In this document: one piece after another, positions 22,913 through 35,400 of the stretch
Layout: the number at the start of each line of letters is the position of its first letter
Position numbering within the stretch: the stretch's first letter is position 1
Origin: Pohlia nutans
Taxonomy: Eukaryota > Streptophyta > Bryopsida > Bryales > Mniaceae
Direction of reading: 5' to 3'
DNA length: 64,000 bases
Assembly (NCBI GenBank): GCA_022496805.1
Contig: CM040086.1
Location: forward strand, 746,501-810,500
Position numbers and translations under genes: made by a program
Notes under the pieces: model-generated
What the model was told of the DNA's origin: nothing
What the model saw: only the letters and a program-made list of their open reading frames with translations
Database searches by the model: none

Positions 22913-23209
22913 TAAACTTAAGAAGGGTCATCTTGATGTTAAAATGACATCAAAATGACCTATACCACAATGATGTAGGGATTAGTGCCACTTTGATGTC
23001 AATTTGATGGAAGCTTCACATCCATGTGGTATAGGTCATTTTATTGTAAAATTAACATGTATCATTTTCATGTTAAGTTTACATCATTTTAACTTGGAGC
23101 ATGTTTAGTTTGCATCAAAATGACATCAAAATGGCACTAATCCATACATCACCACGACATATGTCATTTTGATGTCATTTTAACATCAAGATGACCCTCC
23201 CTAAGTTTA
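22913..23209. mobile_element. Foldback element with ~95-bp arms
   Basis: TAAACTTA at 22913 pairs with TAAGTTTA ending at 23209, and the arms remain complementary inward through GGGTCATCTTGATGTTAAAA and GACATCAAAATGAC to about 23000 and 23110. The structure is a MITE-like long hairpin made of TGATGTCATTTTGATG phrases. No target duplication is clear. Confidence 0.7.
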
Positions 23210-23233
23210 CTAAGGCTCCTAGTCAAAAAGAGA

Positions 23234-23357
23234 GGTTTCTTGTTGCAAGATTGTTTGAACAAACATGGTTGTGGAGAAACACCTGCATGGAGCCCTAAGT
23301 TTTACCCCTCCTTCATCTCTCAAAGACAGGTTTCTTGTTGCAAAATTGTTTGAACTT
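23234..23357. repeat. Direct repeat of ~27 bp, two copies
   Basis: AGGTTTCTTGTTGCAAGATT at about 23232 recurs as AGGTTTCTTGTTGCAAAATT at about 23329, both followed by GTTTGAAC. They lie 97 bp apart. Confidence 0.7.
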
Positions 23358-23778
23358 GAGATTTGCAAACATGTATCAGAAAAGTTGGGCGGGACTATTT
23401 TGGTGCCATTTTGTCGCATACAGGTCATTTCAGTGTCCTTTTATCCATACTAGATTGGTATGGAGATTAGCACCTCATTATCTTGATTGCATTTCAATGC
23501 ACCATCGTGACACCATGTTCACATGCCTTGAAGTTCCTGATGTGGTTATGGGAGAAACCTCGTCATCTTCATCGACCTCTAAGTTTCCCTTGCCGTGACC
23601 TCTCCTTCATTTAGGTCAAATTTGAGAAAGAGGGATATTTATGTTGTAAAAGTGGGATTCGTGATGGAGAAAACTAGGTTTGCACTGTCTTGAGCAAAAG
23701 TGTATCATATCAAGATTGCATGGCTTCGTTGAGAACTGACTGGTGCGCGGATTCATGTTGAAGTAGAAGATGAAGGAT

Positions 23779-23968
23779 AGTGTTGCTAGAAGCCAAAGGG
23801 GTTTCATGTACTTTGGAAACCTGTAGTATTGAGTTATCCCATATGGGTTGCCAAGGGGCACGTCACCTGTACACTACTTAAGCGGGGGAGCCCTTGAGTA
23901 AAGATATCTCTTTCTACGCATTCCTTGTGTTTGTGTGTGTGCTTTGTGCATTCTTCTGTTACCTTTCA
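23779..23968 (+). repeat. LTR-like fragment, inverted relative to 21659-21895
   Basis: Shared phrases with the reverse complement of the left copy include GAGTTATCCCATATGG, TGTACACTACTTAAG, TTGAGTAAAGAT, ATCTCTTTCTA and GCATTCCTTGTG followed by a TG-rich run. It is probably a solo or partial LTR of a related Copia element in the opposite orientation. Confidence 0.6.
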
Positions 23969-24580
23969 CAATTCATTGATTCTAAAATAATTGAAACGAT
24001 TTGACACCTAACGGATTAAGAAGCCCAACTTAGAGCTCATGGTTTTTTTAAGCAGCTTTGAAAAGGACCTTGTATACTTCCTTTTATTTAAATTTATTTG
24101 ACTTTTGATCAACACATGCAATTTTTCTTCAGTCATTCTGTCAAACCTCGTTTTACCAAAAGCGGCTAGTTAGGGTTTCTAGGACAACTAGGAGTAGTCT
24201 TTCCTCCATAAATAAGAGGAGTAGTGGCCATAATGGTCCAGTTATTTATTTAGAAAGAGAGTACCATCCGGGCGCAGCCTAGGGGAATTATTACAGGACT
24301 AGACTGACAGCAAGTTCCGGTGGGGAACCGGATGGGAGACCGGATAGGAGAGGACGGGTCGCCGATGGACCTGGTCACGGTTCGAGCATTGAAGTGGGCC
24401 GCTCTAAATTAGGCGACCCACTGTTCATTCACTCTCTACAGTTCCAGTTGTCCGCGCCAACAGAATTTTGAGCTTCCGGATAGCCGTAGAATTGATAGTG
24501 TGGGACCGGAAGAAGAGAGCGTTGAGCGACCGTATTGTGCAGATTCTGAGAGCCCGGGAGTGAGGGAAACTTAATACCCG

Positions 24581-27265
24581 GTGATAGATAGTGACGCAAG
24601 GTTAGAGTTCGAAGTAGGCGAGCCTCCGGACAGCGCGCACCGCCATTTCCGGCGGAGTTTGAGGAAGAAAGGAAGTGCGCAGTCAGGAAAAGGGTCGCGG
24701 GGTCTCCGGGAGGTTAGAAGAACACCCCGGAAGCGGAAAGGGAAGCGCCCGGAGCGCGAGGCGCGAGGTTTACCGAGGAGAGAGAAGGCGCATCCGGAGA
24801 AGGAGCTGCGTCACATCCGGAGGAGTGACGAAGCCCGCCCGGAGTCCGCAGCTATGGCACGCAGGGAAGCCGGGGCCAAGATTCCGGAGAAACAAATCTG
24901 CCCGGAGATTCCTCAGCACGAGCAAGACTTCGACGAGCTAATGCAGGACCTCCAGAAGATGGGGTGTTTGGGATTGTTTGGGAGAGTGTGGGATGTGCAG
25001 GAATCCCGGATGCTGGAGGAAATCGAGGACGGGGCAATGGTGAACGCCTTCCGGACGACCATCTGGGCGAAGTATGGCAGTTGGACCCGGGAGATGTGGC
25101 GGGAACTGTACGACTTCCCGGACACCAACGAGGACGTGGAGCCGGGAGGCAAGGGCGACACGGACTGGGTGAAGATGCGGTTTAGTCATCTCTCGGACAA
25201 GGACGGATTCAAGGTAGCGGATTGCATACTGCCCCGGGAGCAAAGGCTGCTCCAGTACATAGTACCCATCCTCAGTCCGGAGAAGCCCACCACCCTCACT
25301 GTGACGGTGGCCCGGGGAATCTACTCCGCCCTTCTCCGGAAGAAACGGATCAACTGGGCGATCCTGATCCACCGAAACACGCAGAAGTGGGCAGGCAACC
25401 TCGACAACAAGAAGGGATGCCCGTTAGCCCCATTTCTCTATCACTTGTACGAGAAACATGGGTGTCTCACGGCCGGGGAGAAGAAGAAGTTGGAGGTAGT
25501 TCCGATTCCGGGGGTGAGAAGTCCGGCCAAGAGGAAGAAGGCACTTCCGGGAGAAGGAGCGGGGACCAGCAGAACCGGCTCGTCGTCCCGACCAGAGGAG
25601 AGAAGGATGGCTCCACCTGCAGCCCAACCGGATAGGAGCAGAGTCAGGGAAGAGGAGCTCCGGAAGGAGAAGGAAGACCAACCGGTAAGAAGGCCACCAG
25701 ATGATTCCAGCCCCAATCTGGAGACCAGGACCAAGAGGAGAGAAGACCGCCCGGAGGGAGGCCGACCGGGTGGCACTAGGCCGCAACAGGAGGAGCGGCA
25801 AGAAGGGAGAAGGAACCCGGGACTAGAACGACCGGGTGGAGCGAGACATCAGCCGGAGCTGAGAACAAGAGACCGGAAGGGGAGTCCGGATGAGGAGGAG
25901 GATTCTCCACAGCCGAAGCTAACCCGGAAGAAGCCGGTGGGAGGCCGAGAGGCAATTCCTCAAACGGAGGTAGGCGGTCCTTCCCGGACACAACCTCGGG
26001 GGGATCAGATCGAGGAGCCCAGGCCAGAGGAGGAGACGAGGCCTTCTCCACCCCAGCCCCAGGAGCAACCGGTAGAGGGACCCGGACCAATGGAGGAGGA
26101 TTATACTCCGGCGGCTCCACAGGAGCGCACGGAAGAAGAGAACCGGACAGATCAAGAGGGAGGTCCGTCTCAGCCACGACCCCAGGGACGGAAGAGGAAG
26201 TTAGTCCTCCCGGCTGAAGGAGAGGAAGAACCGGAAGGACCGGATACCACACCTGGAAAGAAGAAGGGACCGGTCCGGAGGAAGGTAACCCCACTCAACA
26301 AACGTCCCAAGGAAGTAGGGGAGGACGAAGAGGAAACGGGAGATGAGGGGGAACAGGAGCAGGAAAGGCCAGCAGGAGCAGAACCGGTCCAGGAGGCAGG
26401 ACCATCCGGAAATGTGCCAGCGGAACGAAGAGAACCGCTCCGGATGGAGGACATGTTACTGCAGACACGGGTGGCACTGGACCTGGTTACGAAACAGTAC
26501 AACCCCCTGTTCGCTGCTCTCCGGGAGACAGGGACCCTTCTCCGGACGAACGACATTCTGGAGTATCCGGCGCGAACAAGGAAGCTCCAGAGGAAACTCA
26601 TCCGGAGCAGGGAGAGGGAGAACGAGCTAACCGGACAACTGCAGGGCATCCGGGAGGCAGAGAGCGAATCGGCGGCTCTCTTGAAGGGATTTGAGGAGGA
26701 GCTGCAACGAAAGGTAGCCTACATTAACAAGATGGAGGCCCACGTACAGCAGAAGGAGCGGCAGATCCGACAGCAAGAGGATACCATCCGGAGTGTAGCA
26801 GAGACAAGCCGGCAGTGTGTCTCCAGGCTATCCGGATTGTTCCAATCAAATGGAGAGGCCCAAACGAAGGCCCGGTTGTATGACGAGCGGGTCCTTCAAC
26901 CGGGATTGGAGGGAGTAGCTCGGATGAAGAATGTAGTCCGGGAGTACTCGGACAAGGTAGAAGCGTTTTTGGTGGAGTTCCGGGTACTGGCGGAATGCAT
27001 CCGGGAGAGCTCTTCGGAGGAGGAGTCGAAACAGGAGGGACCTACCTCCCGGACTGTGTTGGATGTGGAACCCATCCACATGGCCCGACCCGCAGGAGTA
27101 AGCCCAGAAGAAGTCCGGGATCTGAGCGAAGGTATGGAGGCAATGGATGTCCACCCGGACAGGGCGGAAAAGCAACAGGAGGGACAGTCGGCGGGGCGCG
27201 GAATTCGGGGAGACAGGCCAGCTGATCCAATCGTGGTAGGAAGTCCGGAAGATGGAGAAGAGTAG
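24581..27265 (+). CDS. Large ORF resembling plant transposon/Gag-type protein with coiled coil
   Basis: 894 codons, uninterrupted. A second in-frame ATG at 24854 may be the real start, because the first 91 residues are very basic and featureless. Residues ~105-300 (FDELMQDLQKMG ... APFLYHLYEKHG) resemble the domain pattern of the 'putative plant transposon protein' family. Residues ~300-620 are a Pro/Glu/Arg-rich disordered region. Residues ~630-780 are a predicted coiled coil (heptads around KLQRKLIRSRERE and RQIRQQEDTIRS). No polymerase, protease or DDE signature is present. It is probably a Gag-like or accessory protein of a plant element; a host gene is possible. Confidence 0.6.
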   Translation: MIDSDARLEFEVGEPPDSAHRHFRRSLRKKGSAQSGKGSRGLREVRRTPRKRKGKRPEREARGLPRREKAHPEKELRHIRRSDEARPESAAMARREAGAKIPEKQICPEIPQHEQDFDELMQDLQKMGCLGLFGRVWDVQESRMLEEIEDGAMVNAFRTTIWAKYGSWTREMWRELYDFPDTNEDVEPGGKGDTDWVKMRFSHLSDKDGFKVADCILPREQRLLQYIVPILSPEKPTTLTVTVARGIYSALLRKKRINWAILIHRNTQKWAGNLDNKKGCPLAPFLYHLYEKHGCLTAGEKKKLEVVPIPGVRSPAKRKKALPGEGAGTSRTGSSSRPEERRMAPPAAQPDRSRVREEELRKEKEDQPVRRPPDDSSPNLETRTKRREDRPEGGRPGGTRPQQEERQEGRRNPGLERPGGARHQPELRTRDRKGSPDEEEDSPQPKLTRKKPVGGREAIPQTEVGGPSRTQPRGDQIEEPRPEEETRPSPPQPQEQPVEGPGPMEEDYTPAAPQERTEEENRTDQEGGPSQPRPQGRKRKLVLPAEGEEEPEGPDTTPGKKKGPVRRKVTPLNKRPKEVGEDEEETGDEGEQEQERPAGAEPVQEAGPSGNVPAERREPLRMEDMLLQTRVALDLVTKQYNPLFAALRETGTLLRTNDILEYPARTRKLQRKLIRSRERENELTGQLQGIREAESESAALLKGFEEELQRKVAYINKMEAHVQQKERQIRQQEDTIRSVAETSRQCVSRLSGLFQSNGEAQTKARLYDERVLQPGLEGVARMKNVVREYSDKVEAFLVEFRVLAECIRESSSEEESKQEGPTSRTVLDVEPIHMARPAGVSPEEVRDLSEGMEAMDVHPDRAEKQQEGQSAGRGIRGDRPADPIVVGSPEDGEE

Positions 27266-27596
27266 CCGCCGGAGGACCAGTGGCTGTCCAGGAGTCATCA
27301 AAGGCCCGGAATCAGTGGCCCGGTCTTCGTGGGTCCGGCTGTTTGGAACGGGACTTTTTGAGCAGTAGGGTAGGACTCTGTTTGGGAGTTAGTTTTTAGG
27401 ATTCTGATTTTAGGTTGCAGCGTAGGATGAGAATTAAATCGTGGGGTAGTCCCCCGGCTTTTCCGGTTCTGCGGGTTTCCCGGATCTGGTCGGCTTTGTG
27501 TTTTCTTTTTATCCAGGGATGTTCTTCATTCCTGGGGTCTTTTTGTGTACCATTTTCTCTTTGTAAATGATCATAAGCATACTCTTCTACAGACCA

Positions 27597-27625
27597 GTGT
27601 GTGTGTGTGTGTGTGCGTGTGTGGA
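27597..27625. repeat. (TG)n microsatellite
   Basis: A run of TG dinucleotides with one GC interruption, about 29 bp, in the 3' part of the CCGG-rich block. Confidence 0.9.
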
Positions 27626-27698
27626 TGCTACTTGAGATCGTGGTCCAATTAGTCCCTTGGCAACCGGAAGGGTTGATAGGATTCTGTTGTGGATCTAG

Positions 27699-28092
27699 TT
27701 GTTTCATGCTCGGTTGCGAGGTTTGATCCGGGTTAGCGGCTGAGAGGATAGGAGGGGGGTACTCCAGTTCTCTCAGAACTCCTGGACGGGTAGTCCGGTT
27801 GAGGTGCCAACACCTGGGTAGATCATGTGACAGATGAGTCCGGAATGGCTAGAGTAACCGGGTTCTGTTGTAGATCCAGTTAAGAGTCTGGGTATTGGGA
27901 AAACTCAGAGATTGTTTAAAGGTGGGTTGTTTCGTGCTCGGTTACCAGGTATAATCCGGATTAATGGCTGAGTGAATAGGAGGGGGTACTCCGGTTCTCT
28001 CAGAACTCCTGGACGGGTAGTCCGGTTGAGGTGCCAATACTTGGGTAGACCAAGTGATAAGGAGAGCCGGAAGGATCAGAGTAAAACGAACA
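27699..28092. repeat. Internal direct duplication, ~167-bp copies 227 bp apart
   Basis: GTTGTTTC(A/G)TGCTCGGTT starts copies at 27699 and 27926. Both contain TCTCAGAACTCCTGGACGGG and TAGTCCGGTTGAGGTGCCAA. A TTCTGTTGT(G/A)GATC phrase precedes the first copy and also lies between them, so the original unit was about 180 bp with a ~46-bp insertion. Confidence 0.85.
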
Positions 28093-28660
28093 AATTAGGA
28101 GTCCAACCAATTCCGGATACCCCGGATACAGGTCCATCCCGGTTATCAAGTCGTTGTAGTAATCTTTAGAAGGGGGAAACCTGGGTTGCACTTAAGTGAC
28201 CGGCTGTGGGTTTGGGATGAATCTGCAGCTGAAGTGCAGTACGGGAAATTACCCAGATTGGGGATTAGGAGTTTTTGTTAAGATAACCGGAAGGTACTGA
28301 ATTTCCCATCACTTGAATCAGTAGGGAGGGGTGTGTCTTTCAATCCAGCACCACTAATGTGAATGGAGAACCCTCTGAAGGAAAACAGAGGTTAAATATA
28401 AACCGGTTTGAGTTGTCTTGATAGACCGGACAGAGTACGGTTGGATAAATTCCCAACTCGGACGAAAACCGGATCTAGTTGTAACCGGGTCAGTCAGTGG
28501 GAGGAGACCCGGTTTGGTAGGAAAGAGGAATTCAGCTGGTGATAGAGAGAGTGAGATCACCAGTCCGGGACCATCTCCGGAAGCTTTCCACTTCACAGAA
28601 TCTCCGCGGAACGATAACCCGGAAATCACCTCTACGAGCGCTCTTAATACGAAAAAGCGC

Positions 28661-29110
28661 GTTCTAGGGGAATATTCGGTATCACGTGCTACGACAGACG
28701 GAACCAGACCACGAAAATGACGAAGATCGTGACCACGGGGACTTGCAGCGAGTTCAGCGACCACGAACTTCGAAGGCGAGGACGACCGGCCGCGAATTGC
28801 GGAGGAGCAAGATCAGAGGAGCTGCATCGACCACGGACGAAACCACGAGCCCAGGCGGGGCGGAGGCGAAAACAATAGCATAACGAAGGCAACGATCATC
28901 ACCAACAGCCGAGTACAAGACGACGAAGACGACGTCAGAGATCAGGCGAATTTCTCGAAGGGCAGCCAAGGACAGCGAGGACCATAAGAGCAAGGCAACG
29001 GGAGCTGCGACGTCGCCATAGCCGGCGATCACAGGCTCTGTCCTCTCTCGGTGATATTACGGAGGGACAGAGTGACATTACGGAGGGAGAGCCTCCCCAT
29101 CTTCATTTCC
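28661..29110. other. GC-rich, gene-like stretch without an assignable product
   Basis: This stretch has higher GC than its right flank and open frames rich in Arg/Thr/Ser/Lys on the + strand (about 28686-29024, with one stop). A small direct repeat ATTACGGAGGGA occurs at 29055 and 29077. No domain is recognised. It could be a degenerate coding region belonging to the adjacent element. Confidence 0.3.
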
Positions 29111-32100
29111 TCTAATTTTTAGATATTATTGATACTAGTTAGGCTTATTAGTAATTAGAATGCTTAAACCGAATATTGCTAATTGAATGTAGTGATTGTA
29201 ATTGCCTAAGAAATTATTGTGTGCATTCTTTTAATTTTTGTCGAATTGTTGTGAGTAAGTGTTGTTAATTGTGATTGCTTTGAACTTGTTGTTCCTTTTG
29301 GTGTTGTTTGTGGGTGAATTTGGTCCGGTGAAAGTTATAGCGCGGAAGCACTGCCCAAAATTGCCCAACCAACCCTATTTCCACCATTTAGACCATTTTC
29401 CACCAATTTTTACCGCTTTGGTTAAGAATTTCTCCCACAAACGCCTAGGTTAATAGGAATTCATTGCTTGCGTCTATAATTCACCCACCCAACGGCCGGA
29501 CATATGGGCTTTTGACCGGCGACGGTCAAACCGCTCATAATCCACCAATTGCTTTACGCTGGCGTTGAATTCCAGAGCTAGTTGCACAACTAGTAAAAGC
29601 GTCGCTTCTCACTTATAACACTGTGTGAGTTCATTGTAAAAACTTGTCCTACGCGATGAATCACATTCACCAAGTCTTGAACGCGTGAGTAATGAGTGCT
29701 AAGTGGCGCCTTTTGGGTCAACTACCGAGTTAAAAGTAATGCCTTCTTGAAATGTGGTGTCATTCAGCAGGCCACTTCCTGTAGAAGCAAAGTTGACACG
29801 AGCAATGCAGGACAAATTGGGCTGCAGGTATGGTGGTGACAAATTGAAGCTCTATTGTTTGAGTTGTTATTCATATATTCTGAAAAAATTACTGTTGCTT
29901 ACACATAAAGCTCGGCATGGATTAAACGTTAACCGTTTTATGAAGAAACATCGCATTTCTTTTGCACACATTTGAGTTATCTAAAAACAAAATTGCTTTT
30001 TAGGCAGAATCTAAGTGGAATTCTCTTCCTATAATTATATTTTCTGACAATCATTGTTCATGAATAGTGGCTTCACCGTTATAAGAAAATCACACAACAT
30101 TTGTTGTTGAGTTACATAATTATATTTCTTTGGTACATACAATGCAATACGTTTGTGAACGTAAATTTTTGCTAAATAAGGCCAAAAATTTTCATTACAG
30201 TTCTATTCATGAAAATGGCATATTTTAGACCCAGGGTTTCAAAGTGGCAATACATGAAAAAGAAGTCTGGTAAAGATCCAAGCCAATTTAACGACTTTGT
30301 CATTTTTGTGGTGATGACCTCCGTATGGAATACTTTTTGCACGACCCCAATTTCGGACTGGAAATGTTGTGCAGAGCGTTTGATTTCTGGAAATTAAGGG
30401 TGTAGAGCCCTTCTTTTCAACCATCAAAATTGGAGATTGCGGGCACACCGTGGTGTACCATTTTCCCCTGCACACTTGGGTTGGGCAAGCAGTTTGAAGG
30501 TTTACGGGGTTGGCCCGACGGACGTAGATCAATTGTTTGTTCATAATCGGTGGTTTTGTGGGAGAATGCACTAAATTTCATGTTTGATCTAAATCCTAAT
30601 ATCGTAGTAAGGGTTTATTGTGAAATTCGATTTATGAATTTGTATTTTTTTTCAACTAAAAATGCAATACAAAAATCGTTTCTATGTAAATGATTTCCCC
30701 AACACATTTAGGACATGCTGCAAACATACAACAATCATCATGTTTTACATATACAACACGAGCATGAAATGGATGTTGAAAAACACATAACAATTGCATG
30801 AGCGCTTTTTGTATAACAAACATGTTGTATTCAATTTGAAATTATGGTATCAAAAACATGTATATATTTTATTTTTTTGGTAAACATGATGTTATCATAT
30901 GTTGAACGTAATCACCCCTGTTCATCTCAACAACATAAGAAGAACATTGTAAAAACGTGCTTTGCAAAGTTTGTGATGTAATTCCTCTTCATTTTGCTAA
31001 TGATCTCTTTTAATTTACTCTGCAAAATCATACGTTCCTTCAACATTCAAACTTTTAAATGTTACATTTAGATTACCTTAGTGATTTCTTTATTCTATTT
31101 TATTTTTTTGTAGTTTTTCAAGACACATAACATTCTATACATGATTCTATTAATAATGACAAGTCCTTACATTCTTAAAGAAACCTTTTTGTTTTAGTTT
31201 TTGTTCAATTCATATTATGAACATTTCAATGATGTAGATTGAAAGGTCGAGAGAATTTAATACATAGATCATAGGTGATAGAAGATTTTCATGTCATTTT
31301 AGCATAGACTAATGAATATTTAACATACATTAGTCTAACACTACTATAGAATATAGGGTATTCAACATTTAAGAATATAAAGTTTAGTAAGAGAGGATAC
31401 CAGTCATTGTGGGAATGCTCTTAATCTCAAAGATACGAGGAGCGAAACGGAGCAAGGGCGAAGCTATTGTATTACCCCGACTCCAAATCCCCTCAACATA
31501 AATGCAATCACTATTCATCATTCTATACTCCCGTTTTTTGAAATTTCCATTTTCGTGACACTAGGGTCGTGTTTTACAAAATTTGGGACCTATGGATGCA
31601 AATTACTGTAGTCTAGGATGATTCTCTCAGGAATTTTAAACCCTTGAAAGAAGGGATTTTTTTTAAGGTAGGGCCCGAACATGCACAAAATAGGGCATCA
31701 CATGCACAAAAATTAGAAAAAGAGAACCGCAACTTCATTTCCGTGACTATGCAACGCATGGAAGAACGAGACGCCGAATAAGTTGGATTCTTGCACCAAT
31801 CAATGAGAAGTTGAGTGTCGATCTCCATTTATGACCTAAATCCGTCTTAAGCGAATTACCGAAAACATTTCCAAAATCGTTTTACAGTTGGACCTATTTC
31901 AATACCAAATTCTCACGCACAGGCTTTATTTGATAACATTCAATAGCCTTCATGAAGGCTTCTTGTTAGTTTCATCCACTTTTTCTATACGAAGTGACCA
32001 ATGATTTGCAATTGAATGAGTTATTGAATCAAATAAGTAATCACAAGACACTATTGAATTGTGACTGAGTGAGTTCATCATGGTTAATTGCTCTTGCTTA

Positions 32101-32467
32101 ATGCCACCTGCCGCATAGCTATTGAAATACCTCACATCATTTCACTGGGATGAAATAATGTGAGATATTCCACATCATTCTGTTAGGGACAGAGACTACA
32201 GAATGTAATGATCCTCGGATTCTTCAACTGCATCATTCGTCCCATTTCTGTTATTCACCCATTCATCCTCCGTATCACATTCATCGAAACGAGTATGTTG
32301 CACTCATCCTTCTACCATCCTCATTTCATTCGCTCCTTTATCATCTAGATTTCTCAGTCGTTCATTGTTTTATCATCCGCGATGTATTCATCAGCGGGAG
32401 GCATCAGTTTGCTCAGTGAAGAGCAAGTTTAGTTGCGTTTGTGGGTGTTGTTTGAATTGTCGAAGCG
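29111..32467. other. AT-rich intergenic region
   Basis: No supported gene on either strand over 3.3 kb. Only a degenerate relative (about 30720-30960) of the foldback element at 56250 was noticed. The last few hundred bases before 32468 are the presumed promoter and 5' UTR of the PDI-like gene. Confidence 0.6.
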
Positions 32468-35400
32468 ATGGCGAGCCTTGCCAAGCTGGTTGCAGTAGCT
32501 GTGCTCCTGCACAGCGCCGCCGTGCTGACTACGGGGTTGCAGCTGGATGATCTGGGGGAGGCCTCTGACTTGGGGTCCGTTGTGGAGCTCACCGATGCTG
32601 CGTCAATTGAAGCCGCTTTGAGCCGATATGACCATATTCTGATCGATTTTTATGCTCCTTGGTGCAAGTATTGCCAAACCCTGTCCCCCGAGGTCCTCTC
32701 TCACCCTTTTCCATTGACTGTTGGTTTGCTCATTTAGGTCTTCGTGTTGTGAAGATATGTTCGCTTCAATTAGGTTTTCCATGTGCACCTCACTGATATT
32801 CTAGGTGGGCAGTGTTTCTAATTCGTAACGAGAGATGGATCCTCCTCTGTGCAGTTGGACCTAGCAGCTCCCGTGCTAGCGGATGGTGAACCGCCGATCG
32901 TGGTGGCGAAGATCAACGCTGACAAGTACCGAAGTGCCGTTGAAAAATATGATATAAGGTCTAGTCTTCTTTTTCGTTTCCAAATAACTACTGTTCTAGG
33001 ACAGTTGATCGCACTTGACCGATTTCGAGTCAAATAGAATCAGATCTTCACATGCAAAAAGTCTGTTTTGTGTTACATTGCAAGCATGTAAATTTTCGTC
33101 TCTGAAGTTCGATGTGGTCTCGTTGGCATATCTTCCTTCCATGAGTGTATGGTAATGGTATACACCATATCTTTCTTTGGCTCTTGCTTTGAAATATTGG
33201 TTACAAATCTCGTATTCGTTGAAATTTTTACTACAGGATAAGAGTTATTAGCTAGCACTCAAGGATGCTATTTGTACAGCACTTCTAGCTATCGTGTTGA
33301 GGTCAGGTGTGTTTGTACTTGGGTGTCGGTACAACGCATATTTGTTGTACTATATGTGGGATACTTTTATCTAGAAGAAGCTGCTCTAGGGAGGATGTGG
33401 ACCAGAGAGATTGGAGATCACTGTAGTCACTCTGTTGTTGTGGTGTATTTGATTCCATGTGTGTCCAGTTCCTACCCGACGCTGAAGTTTTTCGCCAATG
33501 GATATCCTACAGATTACGACGGTCCTCATAGCGCCCAGGCGTTGGTCACACATGTCAGACGCTTGACAGCTCCGGCCATTGAAGTTTACACCTCCGAGTC
33601 TCGCTTCCGAGACTTCCTCCACTCCCATGGGTCGGACTTGCCCATCTTTGTAGGGTTTGGCCTGGAAGCCTCCACGTTGGAGAAGTTGGCGCATAAGTAC
33701 AGAAACAAGGGCTGGTTTGCCGTGTTGGGAGAGTACTCCCAGAAGGCCCATGAGGACTTTCAGTTTGACGAGAGGCATGCACTGGTCGTGTTGCGTGGAG
33801 AAGATGAAGTTCAAGACGTTTTCTACGGTCCTTTCGAAGGTAATATTAGAGCTCTCTAGTAGCTCATATGACTATCCGGTATGTTCAGTCTTTACATACA
33901 AGGAATTGAAGGTAGTATTTTACTAATTTTAAGTCATGGAATGGTTTCTTCAGCCCTTATTCTATGCTTTGGTATTGTATGTGATCGACACAAGACTCGA
34001 CTTGTTAAATATTATGGAGGTTTAGTCAGCACCATGCCAATATTCTCTACGATATTTTTATTCTTTGCCCTAGCCAATATGAGTTTAGCAGCTACTCATT
34101 TTCTAGGTGATGAACAGTAACAGTCTCGCTTCTTTCTTCCATCTGAGCCTAACGGACTCCCTTCTTGCTCCTGTTGTTTGTTTGTTTGTTTGTTTACGCT
34201 CAGGTCCCGCTCTGTCCAGCTTTGTGAAGCGAAACTTGCTGGCGTTGGTAACACCGTTGAATTACGACAGCTTGAAGTTCCTGACGGGCGATGGTCGGCC
34301 AAACGTTGTCAGCATCTTGGATAGCTATTCCTCCGCTGAATCTCATGCATTTATCAAGACGATGAAAGTAGCTGCTCAGACCAATCGGGATTTCGTTTTC
34401 TCAAGTGTGGTTGCCTCCGAATGGCCAAAATTTGTGCGCCCTTTTGCCCTTGGCAAAAAGCCTGTGCTACCCACCGTGATCATCTGGGACAATCAATTTT
34501 ATGCTAAAGTAAGTCATTCAGAACACACCTTCTACTTATCCCCCCCCTCCAACTTCAGGCCCTCTAGCCTTGTAATCGAACTCTCACCATCATGTGATAA
34601 CAGGCCATCTTAATGTCAAAATGTATCTAATACCTTTGCTAGAAGAAGCCTTGAGTAAGGCATGAGTTTTTCTGAATTTTTGGTGGAATATTACAGTTTT
34701 CTAAACCCCAAACTTTTAAGGAAACCGTGTCAAACTTATATGTCATTTCCAAAAAACATCCGAATTAGTCTTAGTTTCTCACCAGAAAATAGGCCATGAT
34801 GAGGAGTAATATAGGTCATAACGAGGAGTAATGGTAACAGTTGAATGCGAATTTTCGTTTCAAATTTGGAAATGCAACTTGCACTTTAGATTAGTGCTCT
34901 ATAGAGTTTGCAAGTGCAATTAGATGCTCTTTATCCCAAGAAGAGATCATCGTCAATGTCAAAACTGGGTCAAGGCTGAGTTTGAACAGCAGGAAGCCCA
35001 TACTGGACCTTTTTAATGTTTAGAAGTTAAGTACATGACTTCTAATTAGAACTTGGAACAGAACTTCGTATTACTCAAACCCCTACATATCCCTTTTCCC
35101 AAATGCTCTCAACCTTAATCCTTGAAAGAGATTCTTCTATTCCCTTCACTTTTTGAGTCCCTATCGTTTCTCTTGTTTACAGAGTGACAAAGTGGATGCT
35201 TTCGTTGGAGACAAGCTGGAGACAAGCCTAACGGAGCTGCTGCAAGGGTACAGAGAGAACACAATCAAGCTTCAGAAAGTGAAAGGTCCCACATTGTATG
35301 AGAAGGCGACGGAGAACAACACTCAGATGTGGCAAGCTCTTGCTCTGGTAGGTGCATTGTTTTTCCAATGGTTTAGAAAGAACAAGGAACAAGGAGCCGT

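Larger units (their letters stand above)
24300..28660 (+). mobile_element. CCGG-rich element-like block containing an 894-codon ORF
   Basis: From about 24,300 to 28,660 the tetramer CCGG, mostly within CCGGA or TCCGG, occurs roughly twice per 60 bases by eye in both coding and non-coding parts, then almost disappears. A TATA-like ATAAATAAGAGG lies at about 24211, just outside. The 3' part has a (TG)n tract and an internal duplication. The uniform composition suggests one transposon-derived unit, but LTRs, TIRs and a target duplication were not found. Confidence 0.45.

Noticed and set aside
25424..26649. Long minus-strand frames opposite the 894-codon ORF
   Set aside because: They are antisense shadows created by GC-rich codons; composition and continuity favour the + strand frame.
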